A stretch of DNA of 64,000 nucleotides. Source: SHZI01 sp963802215 (GTDB lineage Bacteria; Pseudomonadota; Gammaproteobacteria; Steroidobacterales; GCA-2729495). Positions 16,138-25,308 of the stretch are shown one piece after another. The stretch is from positions 1,054,001 through 1,118,000 of the forward strand of contig CAWDHQ010000001.1 of the NCBI GenBank assembly GCA_963802215.1. Reading direction: 5' to 3'. The notes under the pieces were generated by a model. That model saw only the letters and a list, made by a program, of their open reading frames with translations. It had not been told where the DNA came from and made no database searches. The position numbers and the translations under genes were made by a program. Position 1 is the first letter of the stretch. Each line of letters starts with the position of its first letter.

Positions 16138-17579
16138 CAGGTCTTCTCCAGGGTCATGCGGTTGGTGGCCGTCCAGGCGAGGCCGACGGCCACCGCCAGC
16201 CACAGCCCCAGCAGGCCGAGATTCCTCACCTGGCCACCGATGGTGGCGCCTAGGTCGGGGGGCTCGTACCGGAAGGGCGGGACAATGGCAAACACCTCCT
16301 CGTTGGCAATCATGAAGTTGCTCGCGCTGTTGCTGCCATTGAGGTTGGCCGCGGCCCTGGACAGGTAGTCATTCATCTTGAATACCATGTCGTGACGGAA
16401 CTTCTCGGCATCCGCCATGAACTTGGTTTGCACGACCAGGTCGGTGCCCGCCAGGGCCATCGAGATGGAGCGCAGCGGCAGCGTCGGGGCGAGCAGGCCG
16501 AGCCGGTCCTGCAGCCGGCCCTGTGCCACGTAGGTATCGCGCACGGCTCCGTAGTGCTGGTCGAAGACCGGCTGATCGATCTCTTCCAGCTTCTGCATGC
16601 GCATGGCGGTCCAGTAGACGGGCAGGTCCTCGACCCGCGAGACCTTGTATTTTCGCAGCGTCTCCCCCTGGTACCGGCCCAGCTTTGCGAACGGCGAGAC
16701 ACCATCTATCCCGCGCTTCTGGTGCTCCTTCAACTCCGCCATGAACGTTCCAAACGCTGGTGACGGGTGCGCCACCTTGGAGAGTTCGGCAGCCACCTTG
16801 GGCATGATGAAGGCTGTCAGCGCCCAGAAGCCGACCATCACCATCAGTGCAGCACGCGCGGTCCTCGCCCGGGCCGAGACGGCCAGCGTGAGGAAAAGGA
16901 ACGTGCCGGCGTAGAGCAGGTAGGCGAGGCCCATCAGGACGACCCGCGTGCCGATGCCCTCGCCGACCGTCTCCAGGCCCGTGGCTCCAATCACCAGCCC
17001 GCCGGCGACCAGGCAAGGGACGACGACCAGCAGCACGGCCGACCCGAGGCCGAGGGCCTTGCCCCACAGGAGCGTGGAACGGCTGACGCCCATGCTCAGG
17101 ACCTGGCGCAGCGTCCCGCTCTCCCGTTCGCCGGAAAATGCGGTGAAGCCGAGGAAGATGATCAGAAGCGGCATCAGGACCTGCAGGATCATGGCTCCGT
17201 TCAGTTCGCCGAAGCGGGCAATCGAACTGGTGTCCGAGGCCGGGCGTCCGATGGCGAAGTTCTGCTTGTGGGCCTCCATGAACACCGCCGTGCCGGCGTA
17301 GCTGGTGATGCCGCTGTCGAAGAACGCCAGGGGTCCCAGCGGCTTGAAGGCATAGTTGCCGTAGTGCGCGGCGGTATGGGGGTTCTTGTCACCCTGCTTC
17401 AGCCACTGTGTGTTGGTGGAGCCCTGGGCAGTTGCCTGGATGGCCATGTAGGCGTCATAGCGCTGCCAGCCCGCGAGGATCGCGGTGATGAGCAGCAGGA
17501 CCATCAGCGCAGCAGTCCACCGGAAACGGCCATCGCGGACGATCTCCGCGAATTCCTTGCGTGCGACGGTCGTGATCAT
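16137..17579 (-). CDS. ABC transporter permease, DUF3526 family (first permease)
   Basis: This 480-residue permease has the same plan as its downstream partner: a first helix at residues 22-40, a large periplasmic segment, then several helices. It carries the cytoplasmic signature FSGERESGTLRQVLSMGVSRSTLLWGK. Two DUF3526-type permeases beside one ATPase are typical of ABC-2 exporters related in layout to NosFY-like systems. No nos gene is nearby, so a link to nitrous oxide reductase is not supported. The gene starts 29 bases after the ATPase gene and is probably co-transcribed. Confidence 0.85.
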   Translation of the reverse strand: MITTVARKEFAEIVRDGRFRWTAALMVLLLITAILAGWQRYDAYMAIQATAQGSTNTQWLKQGDKNPHTAAHYGNYAFKPLGPLAFFDSGITSYAGTAVFMEAHKQNFAIGRPASDTSSIARFGELNGAMILQVLMPLLIIFLGFTAFSGERESGTLRQVLSMGVSRSTLLWGKALGLGSAVLLVVVPCLVAGGLVIGATGLETVGEGIGTRVVLMGLAYLLYAGTFLFLTLAVSARARTARAALMVMVGFWALTAFIMPKVAAELSKVAHPSPAFGTFMAELKEHQKRGIDGVSPFAKLGRYQGETLRKYKVSRVEDLPVYWTAMRMQKLEEIDQPVFDQHYGAVRDTYVAQGRLQDRLGLLAPTLPLRSISMALAGTDLVVQTKFMADAEKFRHDMVFKMNDYLSRAAANLNGSNSASNFMIANEEVFAIVPPFRYEPPDLGATIGGQVRNLGLLGLWLAVAVGLAWTATNRMTLEKT

Positions 17580-17608
17580 CGATTGTCCCCGGGCCGCATG
17601 GCGGCCTA

Positions 17609-18310
17609 TCAGTGCATGTGTTCGAGGTAGATGCGCTCCACGTCGGCGTGGGAGACCTCGTCCGTGGACAGCTCCCGCACCAGGGCGCCGCCCTTCATGA
17701 TGCCGATCCGGGAACCGGTCTCCTTGGCACGGAAGAGGTCGTGGGTTGCCATGAGGATGGCCGCCCCGTCGTTCTTCAGTTGCACGAGCAGCTCGGAGAA
17801 CTCATTGCTGGCCTTCGGATCGAGGCCGGACGTCGGTTCGTCGAGAAGCAGCGCCTTCGCCTGCTTCGCGAGCGCCACCGCCACTCCGACCTTCTGTCGC
17901 ATCCCCTTCGAGTACGTGCGCACGCGGCGGCTGGCGGCGTCAGGCTGCAGACCGACACGGTCGAGGAAGCCGCGGTAGTCCGCCGCGGAGTACTCGTCGT
18001 GGCCACCGAGCCTGGCGAAGTACTCAAGGTTCTCCAGCCCGGAGAGGTTGCCGTAAAGCATGACCTGCTCCGGGATATACGCGAGGTAACGCTTGGTCTC
18101 GAGGGGATTCGTGACAACGTCGATGCCATTGACGCGGGCGGTGCCCGAGGTCGGTTCGACGAAGTTCAGGAACAGGTTGATGGTGGTGGTCTTGCCGGCG
18201 CCGTTGGCGCCGAGCAGGCAGTAGATGTCGCCCTCGTTCACCCGCAGGTTCAGGCCCTTCAGGGCCTCGTGGTCGCCGTAGACCTTCTTCAGGTCGATCG
18301 CCTCGAGCAC
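17609..18310 (-). CDS. ABC transporter ATP-binding protein
   Basis: This 233-residue ATPase drives the exporter formed with the two downstream permeases. Walker A is GANGAGKTT, the Q-loop is IPEQVML, the signature motif is YSKGMRQKVG (a variant of LSGGQ, common in ABC-2 exporters), and Walker B is ALLLDEPTSGLD. The H-loop reads MATHDL. The gene is first in its operon and divergent from a tetR gene, with a palindrome between them. Confidence 0.92.
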   Translation of the reverse strand: MLEAIDLKKVYGDHEALKGLNLRVNEGDIYCLLGANGAGKTTTINLFLNFVEPTSGTARVNGIDVVTNPLETKRYLAYIPEQVMLYGNLSGLENLEYFARLGGHDEYSAADYRGFLDRVGLQPDAASRRVRTYSKGMRQKVGVAVALAKQAKALLLDEPTSGLDPKASNEFSELLVQLKNDGAAILMATHDLFRAKETGSRIGIMKGGALVRELSTDEVSHADVERIYLEHMH

Positions 18311-18356
18311 GGTGGTGTCTCTCCCCCAGCGGATTGCGAGTGTCGTGGATTAAAAT

Positions 18357-18370
18357 TGACCGTTCGGTCA
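18357..18370. promoter_or_regulatory. Palindromic TetR-type operator
   Basis: TGACCGTTCGGTCA is a perfect inverted repeat (TGACCG, TT, CGGTCA). It lies between the divergent ABC ATPase and tetR genes, 47 bases before the ATPase ATG and 52 bases before the tetR ATG. Its form is typical for TetR-family repressors, and autoregulation is likely. Confidence 0.65.
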
Positions 18371-18421
18371 CAAATTTATAACCTGCCAGCCACGACAGGT
18401 CAACCGGCGGGAGGCAGGACC

Positions 18422-19078
18422 ATGACGGCGACTGACACCAAGGGGAGAGGCCGGATCAAGCGCGAGGCCACTGAAGCGCAGATCATCGCAGCCTTTGGCC
18501 GCGTCGTGCAGCGCAACGGGCTGCGCAACGTGGGGGTCAACGAGGTCCTGAAGGAGGCAGGGGTCGGCAAGGCCCTCCTCTACCGTTACTTCGGTGGCCT
18601 GCCGGGGCTTGTCACGGCATGGGGGCAGAAGAACCGCCTGTGGCCCCGGCTGGCCGACCTGACGCCGCTCTCGAGCGCACCCAGCGCCGCCTCACCGGCA
18701 GAGCACCTGAAGAAGATCGTCGTGCGCAATGCCGACGTGCACCGGGCCGACCCCGTCCGCATCGAGATGCTCGCCGACGAGCTGATGACCCCGACGTCAA
18801 TTTCCGGAGCGCTGTCGGAGATCCGGCAGCAGCTGGGCCGGGATCACGCCGCAGTCTTTGCCGGCAACCGCGCATTTCGCGACAACCACCTGCTGATGGT
18901 CGTCATGATGGCGGCGGCGAGCTACCTGGCGATGCGCGCCGTGAAAGCACCGCTATACATGGGGGAAAACCTGGCGGATGAGGAAACCTGGGCGCGCCTG
19001 ATGCGCGAAATTGAGTCGATCATCGACAAGGCGACGGGCACACCGGGCCGGTCAGCGGGAGCGGCTCCGCCGACCTGA
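18422..19078 (+). CDS. TetR/AcrR-family repressor
   Basis: This 218-residue regulator has an N-terminal helix-turn-helix: AQIIAAFGRVVQRNGLRNVGVNEVLKEAGVGKALLYRYFG, with the usual tyrosine/phenylalanine ending. The C-terminal ligand domain is all-helical and unassigned. ATG 18422 is where homology starts; a longer in-frame extension upstream is antisense to the ABC gene. It is divergent from the ABC exporter and probably represses it through the 18357 palindrome. Confidence 0.88.
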   Translation: MTATDTKGRGRIKREATEAQIIAAFGRVVQRNGLRNVGVNEVLKEAGVGKALLYRYFGGLPGLVTAWGQKNRLWPRLADLTPLSSAPSAASPAEHLKKIVVRNADVHRADPVRIEMLADELMTPTSISGALSEIRQQLGRDHAAVFAGNRAFRDNHLLMVVMMAAASYLAMRAVKAPLYMGENLADEETWARLMREIESIIDKATGTPGRSAGAAPPT

Positions 19079-19098
19079 GGCCCGGTACCCAGGGCACT

Positions 19099-19377
19099 TC
19101 AGCCGCAGGTGCCGCCCGAGCAGCAGTTGCCGCTGGTCGCGGCCGGCTTGCCGATGCGGACACGCCAGACCTTCGGGCCAGACTCGAGGTAATCCCAGGT
19201 GAAGCCGCCGGCACTCACCGCCTGGAACTGGCTGTGGAGCGGCCGGGGATCGTGGTCGTTGACCAGCTGCAGCGCCTCTCCGGGCTTGAGCCCGTTGAAG
19301 CGGCCGAAAATCAGCGAATGGCGCTCGTAGGGTGCGATCTCGCGCACGTCGATGGTCGTGGCAAAGGACTCGGACAT
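19099..19377 (-). CDS. DUF2249-domain protein
   Basis: The 92-residue protein matches DUF2249: the early VREIAPYERHSLIFGRFNGLKPGEALQLVNDHDPRPLHSQF, then DYLESGPKVWRVRIGKP. It ends in a cysteine-rich tail NCCSGGTCG that could bind a metal or act in redox. Family members are often seen near NO-stress and hemerythrin genes; no such partner is adjacent here. It is convergent with the tetR gene. The 264-base gap up to the RND adaptor holds no other gene that I can support. Confidence 0.8.
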   Translation of the reverse strand: MSESFATTIDVREIAPYERHSLIFGRFNGLKPGEALQLVNDHDPRPLHSQFQAVSAGGFTWDYLESGPKVWRVRIGKPAATSGNCCSGGTCG

Positions 19378-19641
19378 GGGGACTCCTGATCCGGGGTTGC
19401 CGGAGGCTGTAAAACCAAGGGTACTGAAAGATGGACTTTCGGCGAACCTTATAAACCATCACCACCAGCGAGGCAAGGTGTCGGTGCCTTGGGTTCGGTA
19501 ACTTCTGCCGGGCCGGAGGATGGCGGGAGCGGCGGGTTGCGGCTTGTACCTATACCCGGCAGGACCGGGCCTCAACTTGCTAACTTAGGACATCAGCTTC
19601 CAAGTCCCGACGGACAGGCCGGCAGCCCTGCGAACGCATCC

Positions 19642-20805
19642 ATGGCAAACACTCCCCTTCCAGCCGCCATCCGGGCCATTGCCCGCACCCGGGCCGGGCT
19701 GCCAATCCTGATTGTCGCCGCCGCGGCGGTGATCGTGGCCGCACTGACGGCGCTGCGCCCGGAGCTCGCACCCGTGCCGGTCAACGAGCGGGTCTGGGCT
19801 GTGAGCGCCGTGACCGTCCGGCACGAGTCCGTGCAGCCCGAGCTCGACCTGTTCGGTGAGGTAATCGCCGGCCGGCGAAGCGAGTTGCGCGCACTGGTAG
19901 CCGGACCAATCGCCAGGGTCGGACCGAATTTCCGCGACGGCGGCCTCGTGCAGGCGGAAGAATTGCTTCTGCAGATCGATCCCTTCGACTACGAGGCGCT
20001 GCTGGCTGACAGCCGTTCGAAGCTCAAGGAAGCTGAAGTACGCCTCACGGTCGTCAGCAGGGACCTCAAGCGGGCGAGGGACCTCATTGCACAGAAACTT
20101 GTGGCCCAGCAGTTCCTGGACAACGCCGAGCTGGCGGTCCGGCAGCAGGAGGCGGTGGTGGAGCAGCATCGCATCGCCGTGCAGCGTGCAGAGCGTGATG
20201 TGCGTGATACACGCCTGGTGGCGCCTTACGCCGGCGTCGTCGGCAACGTCAATGCCGATCTGGGCAAGCAGCTCTCCCTCAACGACATGGTCGCCGATAT
20301 CACCGACATGGGGCGGCTCGAGGTGCGTTTCTCCCTCTCCAACGCCGAGTACGGACGCCTGCTGGAGACCGGGGAGCCGGTGGTTGGCCGGCCGGTGCGC
20401 GTGATCTGGGACGTCGGCGCCGAGAAGCTCGCCTACAACGGCCGTATCGAGCGGGTTGGCGCCGAGATCACCGCCACCACGGGCGGCGTCGATGCCTACG
20501 CGGCCATCACTGCCGACGATGCCGCCACCGTGCTGCGTCCCGGTGCCTTCGTGCGCGTACGGGTTGCGGACCGGCGTTACGACAATGTCCTGAGGGTGCC
20601 GGAGACGGCGCTCTACGGCCAGGACACGGTCTACGTGATCAATGCCGAGGACCGGCTGGAGGCCCGGCGGGTCGCGATACGCGGTTACGCCGGCAACGAC
20701 ATGCTGGTCGCCAGCGACGGGGAACCGTCCCTGCGGGATGGTGACCGGGTGCTGACCAGCCAGCTGCGGGAGATCGGCGCGGGCGTCAAGGTACAGGTGC
20801 GCTAG
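19642..20805 (+). CDS. RND efflux periplasmic adaptor (membrane fusion protein)
   Basis: This 387-residue protein has an N-terminal membrane anchor (LPILIVAAAAVIVAALTAL). A lipoyl/barrel-sandwich half follows (VIAGRRSELRALVAGPIARV), then a helical hairpin (residues 115-190), and the second half VAPYAGVVGNVNADLGKQL. The beta-barrel and membrane-proximal domains end in LRVPETALYGQDTVYVI. It links the inner-membrane pump to an outer-membrane channel. ATG 19642 is chosen because the upstream in-frame extension of 51 residues has no fold. It is 4 bases from the pump gene. Confidence 0.9.
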   Translation: MANTPLPAAIRAIARTRAGLPILIVAAAAVIVAALTALRPELAPVPVNERVWAVSAVTVRHESVQPELDLFGEVIAGRRSELRALVAGPIARVGPNFRDGGLVQAEELLLQIDPFDYEALLADSRSKLKEAEVRLTVVSRDLKRARDLIAQKLVAQQFLDNAELAVRQQEAVVEQHRIAVQRAERDVRDTRLVAPYAGVVGNVNADLGKQLSLNDMVADITDMGRLEVRFSLSNAEYGRLLETGEPVVGRPVRVIWDVGAEKLAYNGRIERVGAEITATTGGVDAYAAITADDAATVLRPGAFVRVRVADRRYDNVLRVPETALYGQDTVYVINAEDRLEARRVAIRGYAGNDMLVASDGEPSLRDGDRVLTSQLREIGAGVKVQVR

Positions 20806-20809
20806 CGCC

Positions 20810-23800
20810 ATGGGCGACAACGGCATCATCGGCTTCTTTGCCAGCCACCGGGTAGCGGCCAACCTGCTCATGATCCTCATGGTCCTCTTCGGGCTCTGGG
20901 GCATCACGCGCCTCAACCGGCAGGTGCTGCCCGACATCGATCTCAACATGATCAACATCACCGTGGCCTGGCCGGGCGCCAGCCCGGAGGACGTGGAGGC
21001 CAACGTCATCGAGGCCATCGAACCGGAGGTACGCTTCCTCGACGGCGTCAAGAAGGTCCGCTCCATCGCCCACGAAGGCCGCGGCGACCTGACCATCGAG
21101 TTCAAGGAAGAGATCGACATGTCCAGGGCGCTCGCCGACGTGCAGTCGGCGGTGGCGCGCATCACCACGTTCCCGCAGGACATCGAGCGCCCGCTGGTCA
21201 GCCAGTTCCTGCAGACTGACCTCATCGCCCGCATACAGATCTCGGGCCCGTTCCAGGAACGCGCCCTCAAGGCCATCGCCCGGCAGATGCGCGATGACCT
21301 CCTGCGCCTGGGGATTCCCCGGGTCACGCTGGTCGGAGCGCGCGATTCGGAGATCTGGGTCGAGCTGACCGACGATACGCTGCGTGGCCTGGACCTCGGG
21401 CTGGCGGACGTCGCCACGCGCATCGACCAGACCAGCCTCGACCTGCCCGCGGGCAGCATTGAGAGCGGCGGTGTATCCCGGCAGGTGCGCAGCGAGTCAC
21501 TGGCCCGCTCCGTTCCGGCGCTCGGTGTAATCGAGATCGTATCGCGAGGCTCCGGGGAGAAACTCTACCTGCGGGACATCGCCCGCATCAGCGAGACCTA
21601 CGAGGAAGGCTCCGTCTCCCAGCTGCACGCGGGCCACACGTCCATCGGCCTGGTTCTGGGGCGCACCCGCGGCTTCGACTCCATCAAGGCACAGCAGACT
21701 GTCACGGCCTACCTGGAGCGCATGCGCCCGACCTGGCCGGCAAGCCTGAACATCGAGATGTACGACGTCTTCGCCAATGAAGCCACCCAGCGCGTGCGCA
21801 TGCTGGTCACCAACGGCATCCAGGGCATGGCGCTGGTGCTGCTGGCCCTGTTCATCTTCCTCAATGGCCGCATCGCCATCTGGGTCGCCTCCGGCATACC
21901 GATCTCCATCATGGCCACCCTCGGCGTGATGGGGGTGCTCGGCATGACGCTGGACATGATCAGCATGTTCGCCATGATCATGGCGCTCGGCATGCTGGCC
22001 GACGATGCCATCGTCGTCGGCGAGCATGCCGAGACGCTCTATCGCAACGGCACGAGCGCGCGTGATGCGCCGGTGCAGGCCGCACGCGTGATGTTCTTCC
22101 CGGTGCTGGCGGCGGCCGGGACGACCATGGCGGCGTTCTTTCCGATCCTGAGCCTGACCGGATCCATCGGCCAGATCATCGACGCCCTGCCGGTGGTCAT
22201 GATCGTGGCGCTGACCGCGAGCCTGGTCGAGTGCTTCCTCGTGCTGCCGATGCACCTGCGCGGCGCACTGGCGCGGCTCGACCGCGGCGAGAGTTCCGGG
22301 CGTCCGCGCCCCGCGATACTGCAGGCCCTGGACCGGTTCCAGGACCGCTTCGACCACTTCCGCGATACCCGGGTGCGTCCCGCCGTCGCCTTCTGCTTCC
22401 GGCGCCGCTACAGCACGCTGCTGGCCTGGCTGTGCATGTTCTGGATCGCACTGACCCTGATGCGCACCGGATGGGTGGGCTTCGAGTTCTTCGCACAACC
22501 CGAGACCGACATGGTCTTCGGCAACTTTGCACTCTCACCAGGCGCACCCCGCGAGCGCACCAGTGAGATGGTGGACGAGTTGGCGCGCGCGGCGGCCGTG
22601 GCGGAGCAGAAGCTTACCGAGGGCCAGGGCGGGTTGATCAGGCACGCTGCCGGGACCATTGGCACCACGGAGAACCGGCAGGGCGAGACGCCCATGACCG
22701 GCGACCACATCGGCGCCTACACGGTGGAACTCATCTCCGGCGACGTGCGCACGGTGCGCACCTACCAGTTCATCAACGCCTGGCAGTCAGAAGTGCGGCC
22801 GGTCGCCGGCGTGGAACGCGTGACGTTCTTCGAGCGCAGCGCCGGCGGCCCGCCGGGTCGCGATCTGGACATACGCCTGTCGGGGGCCTCGCTGAAGACC
22901 ATGAAGGCTGCCGCGATTGCCATCCGGGAGAAGCTGAAGGCGGTGCCCGGGGTGACCGGCCTCGAGGACAACCTGCCCTGGGGCAAGCAGGAACTGGTGA
23001 TGGAGCTGACCCCGGCCGGCCAGGCCATGGGCTTCACCACCCAGGCCGTAGCCCGCCAGGTGCGCAACGCCTTCGAGGGCGCCGTGGCCAAGCGCTTCAC
23101 CCGCGAGCAGGAGGAGATCATCGTGCGGGTGAAGCTCGCGGAGTCGACGCAGGTGCGCGACACCATCCGCGACCTCTACCTGCGGGCACCCGACGGCTCG
23201 GACGTCCCGCTGACCGAGGTGGTGACGCTGGCCAACCGGGTTGGCTTCTCCCAGATCCGTCGCGAGGATGGCGTGCGGGAGGTGGCCGTGGCCGCCGACG
23301 TGGATCCGGAGATCACCACCACCAACGAGGTCATCGCCGTGGTCAACCGCGACATCCTGCCGGCAATCCGGAAGGACTTCGCCGTGCAGGCGGGCTTCAA
23401 GGGCAAGGCGGAGGAGCAGGCCGAGGCGCTCGCAGACATGCGCGTTGCCGTGCTGCTGGGCCTGGCCGGAATCTACATCATCCTGGCCTGGGTGTTCGCC
23501 AGCTACGGCACGCCGTTCATCGTCATGGCGCTGATTCCCTTCGGGGTCGTTGGTGCCATCCTCGGCCACTGGGTCATGGGCTACAACATCAACATGCTCA
23601 GCCTGCAGGCAATCCTCGGGCTGTCGGGCGTGATCATCAATGACACCATCGTGCTGGTGGAGATGGTCAGGGCCCGAATGGCCGGTGGCATGGCGCTGAT
23701 GGAGGCCATCGTCGCCGGTGCCGCCAGCCGACTGCGGCCGGTGTTGCTGACCACCCTCACCACCATCGGCGGCCTGATCTCGCTGCTCTTCGAGGGCAGC

Positions 23801-23962
23801 CTGCAGGCGCAGCTGATCCAGCCGCTGGCGGTTACGCTGATCTTCGGGCTGCTGCTCTCGCCGTTCCTGGTGCTGTTCTTCGTTCCGGCCCTGATCGGCA
23901 TCGGTGCCGACATCCGCAGCCGCTTCAGCCAGCGCGTTCCCGGTACGGCAGCGCCGGTATAG
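20810..23962 (+). CDS. RND-family efflux pump permease
   Basis: This 1050-residue pump shows the RND duplicated architecture: a first helix at residues 12-30, a porter domain, helices 2-6, then a second porter domain and helices. Proton-relay aspartates are in GMLADDAIVVGEHAETLY. The second-half motif is INDTIVLVEMVRARMAGGM, followed by RLRPVLLTTLTTIGGL. Length and sequence suit a proton-driven exporter of hydrophobic compounds of the AcrB/MexB-like wider family. No outer-membrane TolC gene is adjacent, so it probably uses one from elsewhere. Substrates are unknown. Confidence 0.93.
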   Translation: MGDNGIIGFFASHRVAANLLMILMVLFGLWGITRLNRQVLPDIDLNMINITVAWPGASPEDVEANVIEAIEPEVRFLDGVKKVRSIAHEGRGDLTIEFKEEIDMSRALADVQSAVARITTFPQDIERPLVSQFLQTDLIARIQISGPFQERALKAIARQMRDDLLRLGIPRVTLVGARDSEIWVELTDDTLRGLDLGLADVATRIDQTSLDLPAGSIESGGVSRQVRSESLARSVPALGVIEIVSRGSGEKLYLRDIARISETYEEGSVSQLHAGHTSIGLVLGRTRGFDSIKAQQTVTAYLERMRPTWPASLNIEMYDVFANEATQRVRMLVTNGIQGMALVLLALFIFLNGRIAIWVASGIPISIMATLGVMGVLGMTLDMISMFAMIMALGMLADDAIVVGEHAETLYRNGTSARDAPVQAARVMFFPVLAAAGTTMAAFFPILSLTGSIGQIIDALPVVMIVALTASLVECFLVLPMHLRGALARLDRGESSGRPRPAILQALDRFQDRFDHFRDTRVRPAVAFCFRRRYSTLLAWLCMFWIALTLMRTGWVGFEFFAQPETDMVFGNFALSPGAPRERTSEMVDELARAAAVAEQKLTEGQGGLIRHAAGTIGTTENRQGETPMTGDHIGAYTVELISGDVRTVRTYQFINAWQSEVRPVAGVERVTFFERSAGGPPGRDLDIRLSGASLKTMKAAAIAIREKLKAVPGVTGLEDNLPWGKQELVMELTPAGQAMGFTTQAVARQVRNAFEGAVAKRFTREQEEIIVRVKLAESTQVRDTIRDLYLRAPDGSDVPLTEVVTLANRVGFSQIRREDGVREVAVAADVDPEITTTNEVIAVVNRDILPAIRKDFAVQAGFKGKAEEQAEALADMRVAVLLGLAGIYIILAWVFASYGTPFIVMALIPFGVVGAILGHWVMGYNINMLSLQAILGLSGVIINDTIVLVEMVRARMAGGMALMEAIVAGAASRLRPVLLTTLTTIGGLISLLFEGSLQAQLIQPLAVTLIFGLLLSPFLVLFFVPALIGIGADIRSRFSQRVPGTAAPV

Positions 23963-23974
23963 GCCCGCCCGCCG

Positions 23975-25288
23975 TCACTCCGCTGCGGCGCTGTTCCCCT
24001 GCAGCCGGCGGATCAGCGTCCGCAGGAAGACCTTGTTGAATCGCAGCTGGCACTCGGTGGACACCTGCTCCAGCATGGTGGAGCTCACCGACAGCACCGT
24101 GACCGCCTCCTGGGCGCGGAAGCCGGCGGTGCTGCGCGCGCCGGAGACATAGCCTGTCTCACCGAAGCAGTCGCCTTCGCGCAGCGTGCCCAGCGCCTTG
24201 CCGTTGCTCTCCACGGCAACCTTGCCGGTGACGATGACGTAGAAGCGGTCGTCGGCCGTGCCTTCCCGGACGATCTCGTCCGCCGCCGAGTACTCCCGCC
24301 ACTCGCTGGCGCGGAGCAGCTCGCGGATCTCGGACTGGGAAAAGTCGTGGAAGAAGGACAGCCGTCGCAGGATGTCAAAATGCTCCTGGCGGTCGATGCC
24401 GTCCCACTGGCCCTTCAGCTGGTGGTAGACCCGGGTGAGACGCGCCCCGAAGTCCGAGCCGCTGGTAAAGCGGTTCGCCGGATCCTTCTGGAGGGCTATC
24501 GCGACAATCTCCTCGAGCTCCTCCGGTGCTCCGAGCCGCAGCGTGTGGATCGGGGGCGGCGTCGCGTAGACGATCTGGTTGAGCAGCTTGGACAGCGAGC
24601 TCGCGCGGAACGGCCGGAATCCGGTCAGCAGCTCGTACATGACCGCGCCGAGGGAATACAGGTCCGATGCGGGGGTCAGGTCATTGCCCTGCACCTGCTC
24701 CGGCGACATGTAGCTGGGCGAGCCCGCGATGCCCTCGATCTTCGAGATATCCGAGTCCCGCAGGATGGCAATACCGAAATCGATGATGCGCACGTCATTG
24801 TCGTTCGTCAGCATGATGTTGCTGGGCTTGATGTCGCGATGGATAACGCCGCGCTTGTGCGCGTAGTGCAGCGCCTTGGCGCACTTGTAGATGATCTTCA
24901 CCACGTCCTCGACGTGGAGCAGGTTGTCGGGCCGGCAGTAGGCCTCCAGGGTACGCGCCCGCTGGACGTGCTCCATCACGACGTAGTACTTCCCGTCCTC
25001 CTCGCCCGCATCCAGGATCGGGAGGATGTTCGGGTGCTGGAGCATCCCGACCATGTGTGCTTCGTTGAAGAACATCTTCCGGGCGATCTTCGCCCGGGAC
25101 GGATCGTCATCGGTCGCAGTGTTGTAAACCTTGATCGCGACGTCGCGCCGGAAGTACGGGTCGTGGGACAGGTAGACGGTGCCGGTGGTGCCCTGGCCCA
25201 CCTCATTGATGATCAGGTATTTGCCGATCTTCTTCGGCACCGCGGCCGCGGCGTCGGAAGCGGCGCTCGGGGTCGAATGCTGGACCAT
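23975..25288 (-). CDS. Serine/threonine protein kinase fused to a cyclic-nucleotide-binding domain
   Basis: This 437-residue protein has a Hanks-type kinase domain at about residues 24-285: GQGTTGTVYLS loop, VAIKVY lysine, HRDIKPSN catalytic loop, DFGIAIL and SPSYMSPEQ. A Crp-like cyclic-nucleotide-binding domain follows at about 305-425, with GDCFGETGYVSGARSTAG resembling the phosphate-binding cassette; its FGE and arginine are kept. There is no membrane segment, so it is cytosolic. The order (kinase then cNMP domain) is inverted compared with eukaryotic PKG. Its targets and its nucleotide are unknown. It is convergent with the RND operon. Confidence 0.9.
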   Translation of the reverse strand: MVQHSTPSAASDAAAAVPKKIGKYLIINEVGQGTTGTVYLSHDPYFRRDVAIKVYNTATDDDPSRAKIARKMFFNEAHMVGMLQHPNILPILDAGEEDGKYYVVMEHVQRARTLEAYCRPDNLLHVEDVVKIIYKCAKALHYAHKRGVIHRDIKPSNIMLTNDNDVRIIDFGIAILRDSDISKIEGIAGSPSYMSPEQVQGNDLTPASDLYSLGAVMYELLTGFRPFRASSLSKLLNQIVYATPPPIHTLRLGAPEELEEIVAIALQKDPANRFTSGSDFGARLTRVYHQLKGQWDGIDRQEHFDILRRLSFFHDFSQSEIRELLRASEWREYSAADEIVREGTADDRFYVIVTGKVAVESNGKALGTLREGDCFGETGYVSGARSTAGFRAQEAVTVLSVSSTMLEQVSTECQLRFNKVFLRTLIRRLQGNSAAAE

Positions 25289-25308
25289 GCGGCAGGGACC
25301 TGACCGGA

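Noticed and set aside
14659..18310. Possible NosDFY-type nitrous oxide reductase maturation exporter
   Set aside because: Two permeases and an ATPase match ABC-2 layout in general, but there is no nosD, nosZ or nosL and a TetR gene controls the set.
19585..21459. Long antisense open frame (624 codons) opposite the RND adaptor and pump
   Set aside because: The opposite strand carries well conserved RND genes; the antisense product has no recognisable domain.
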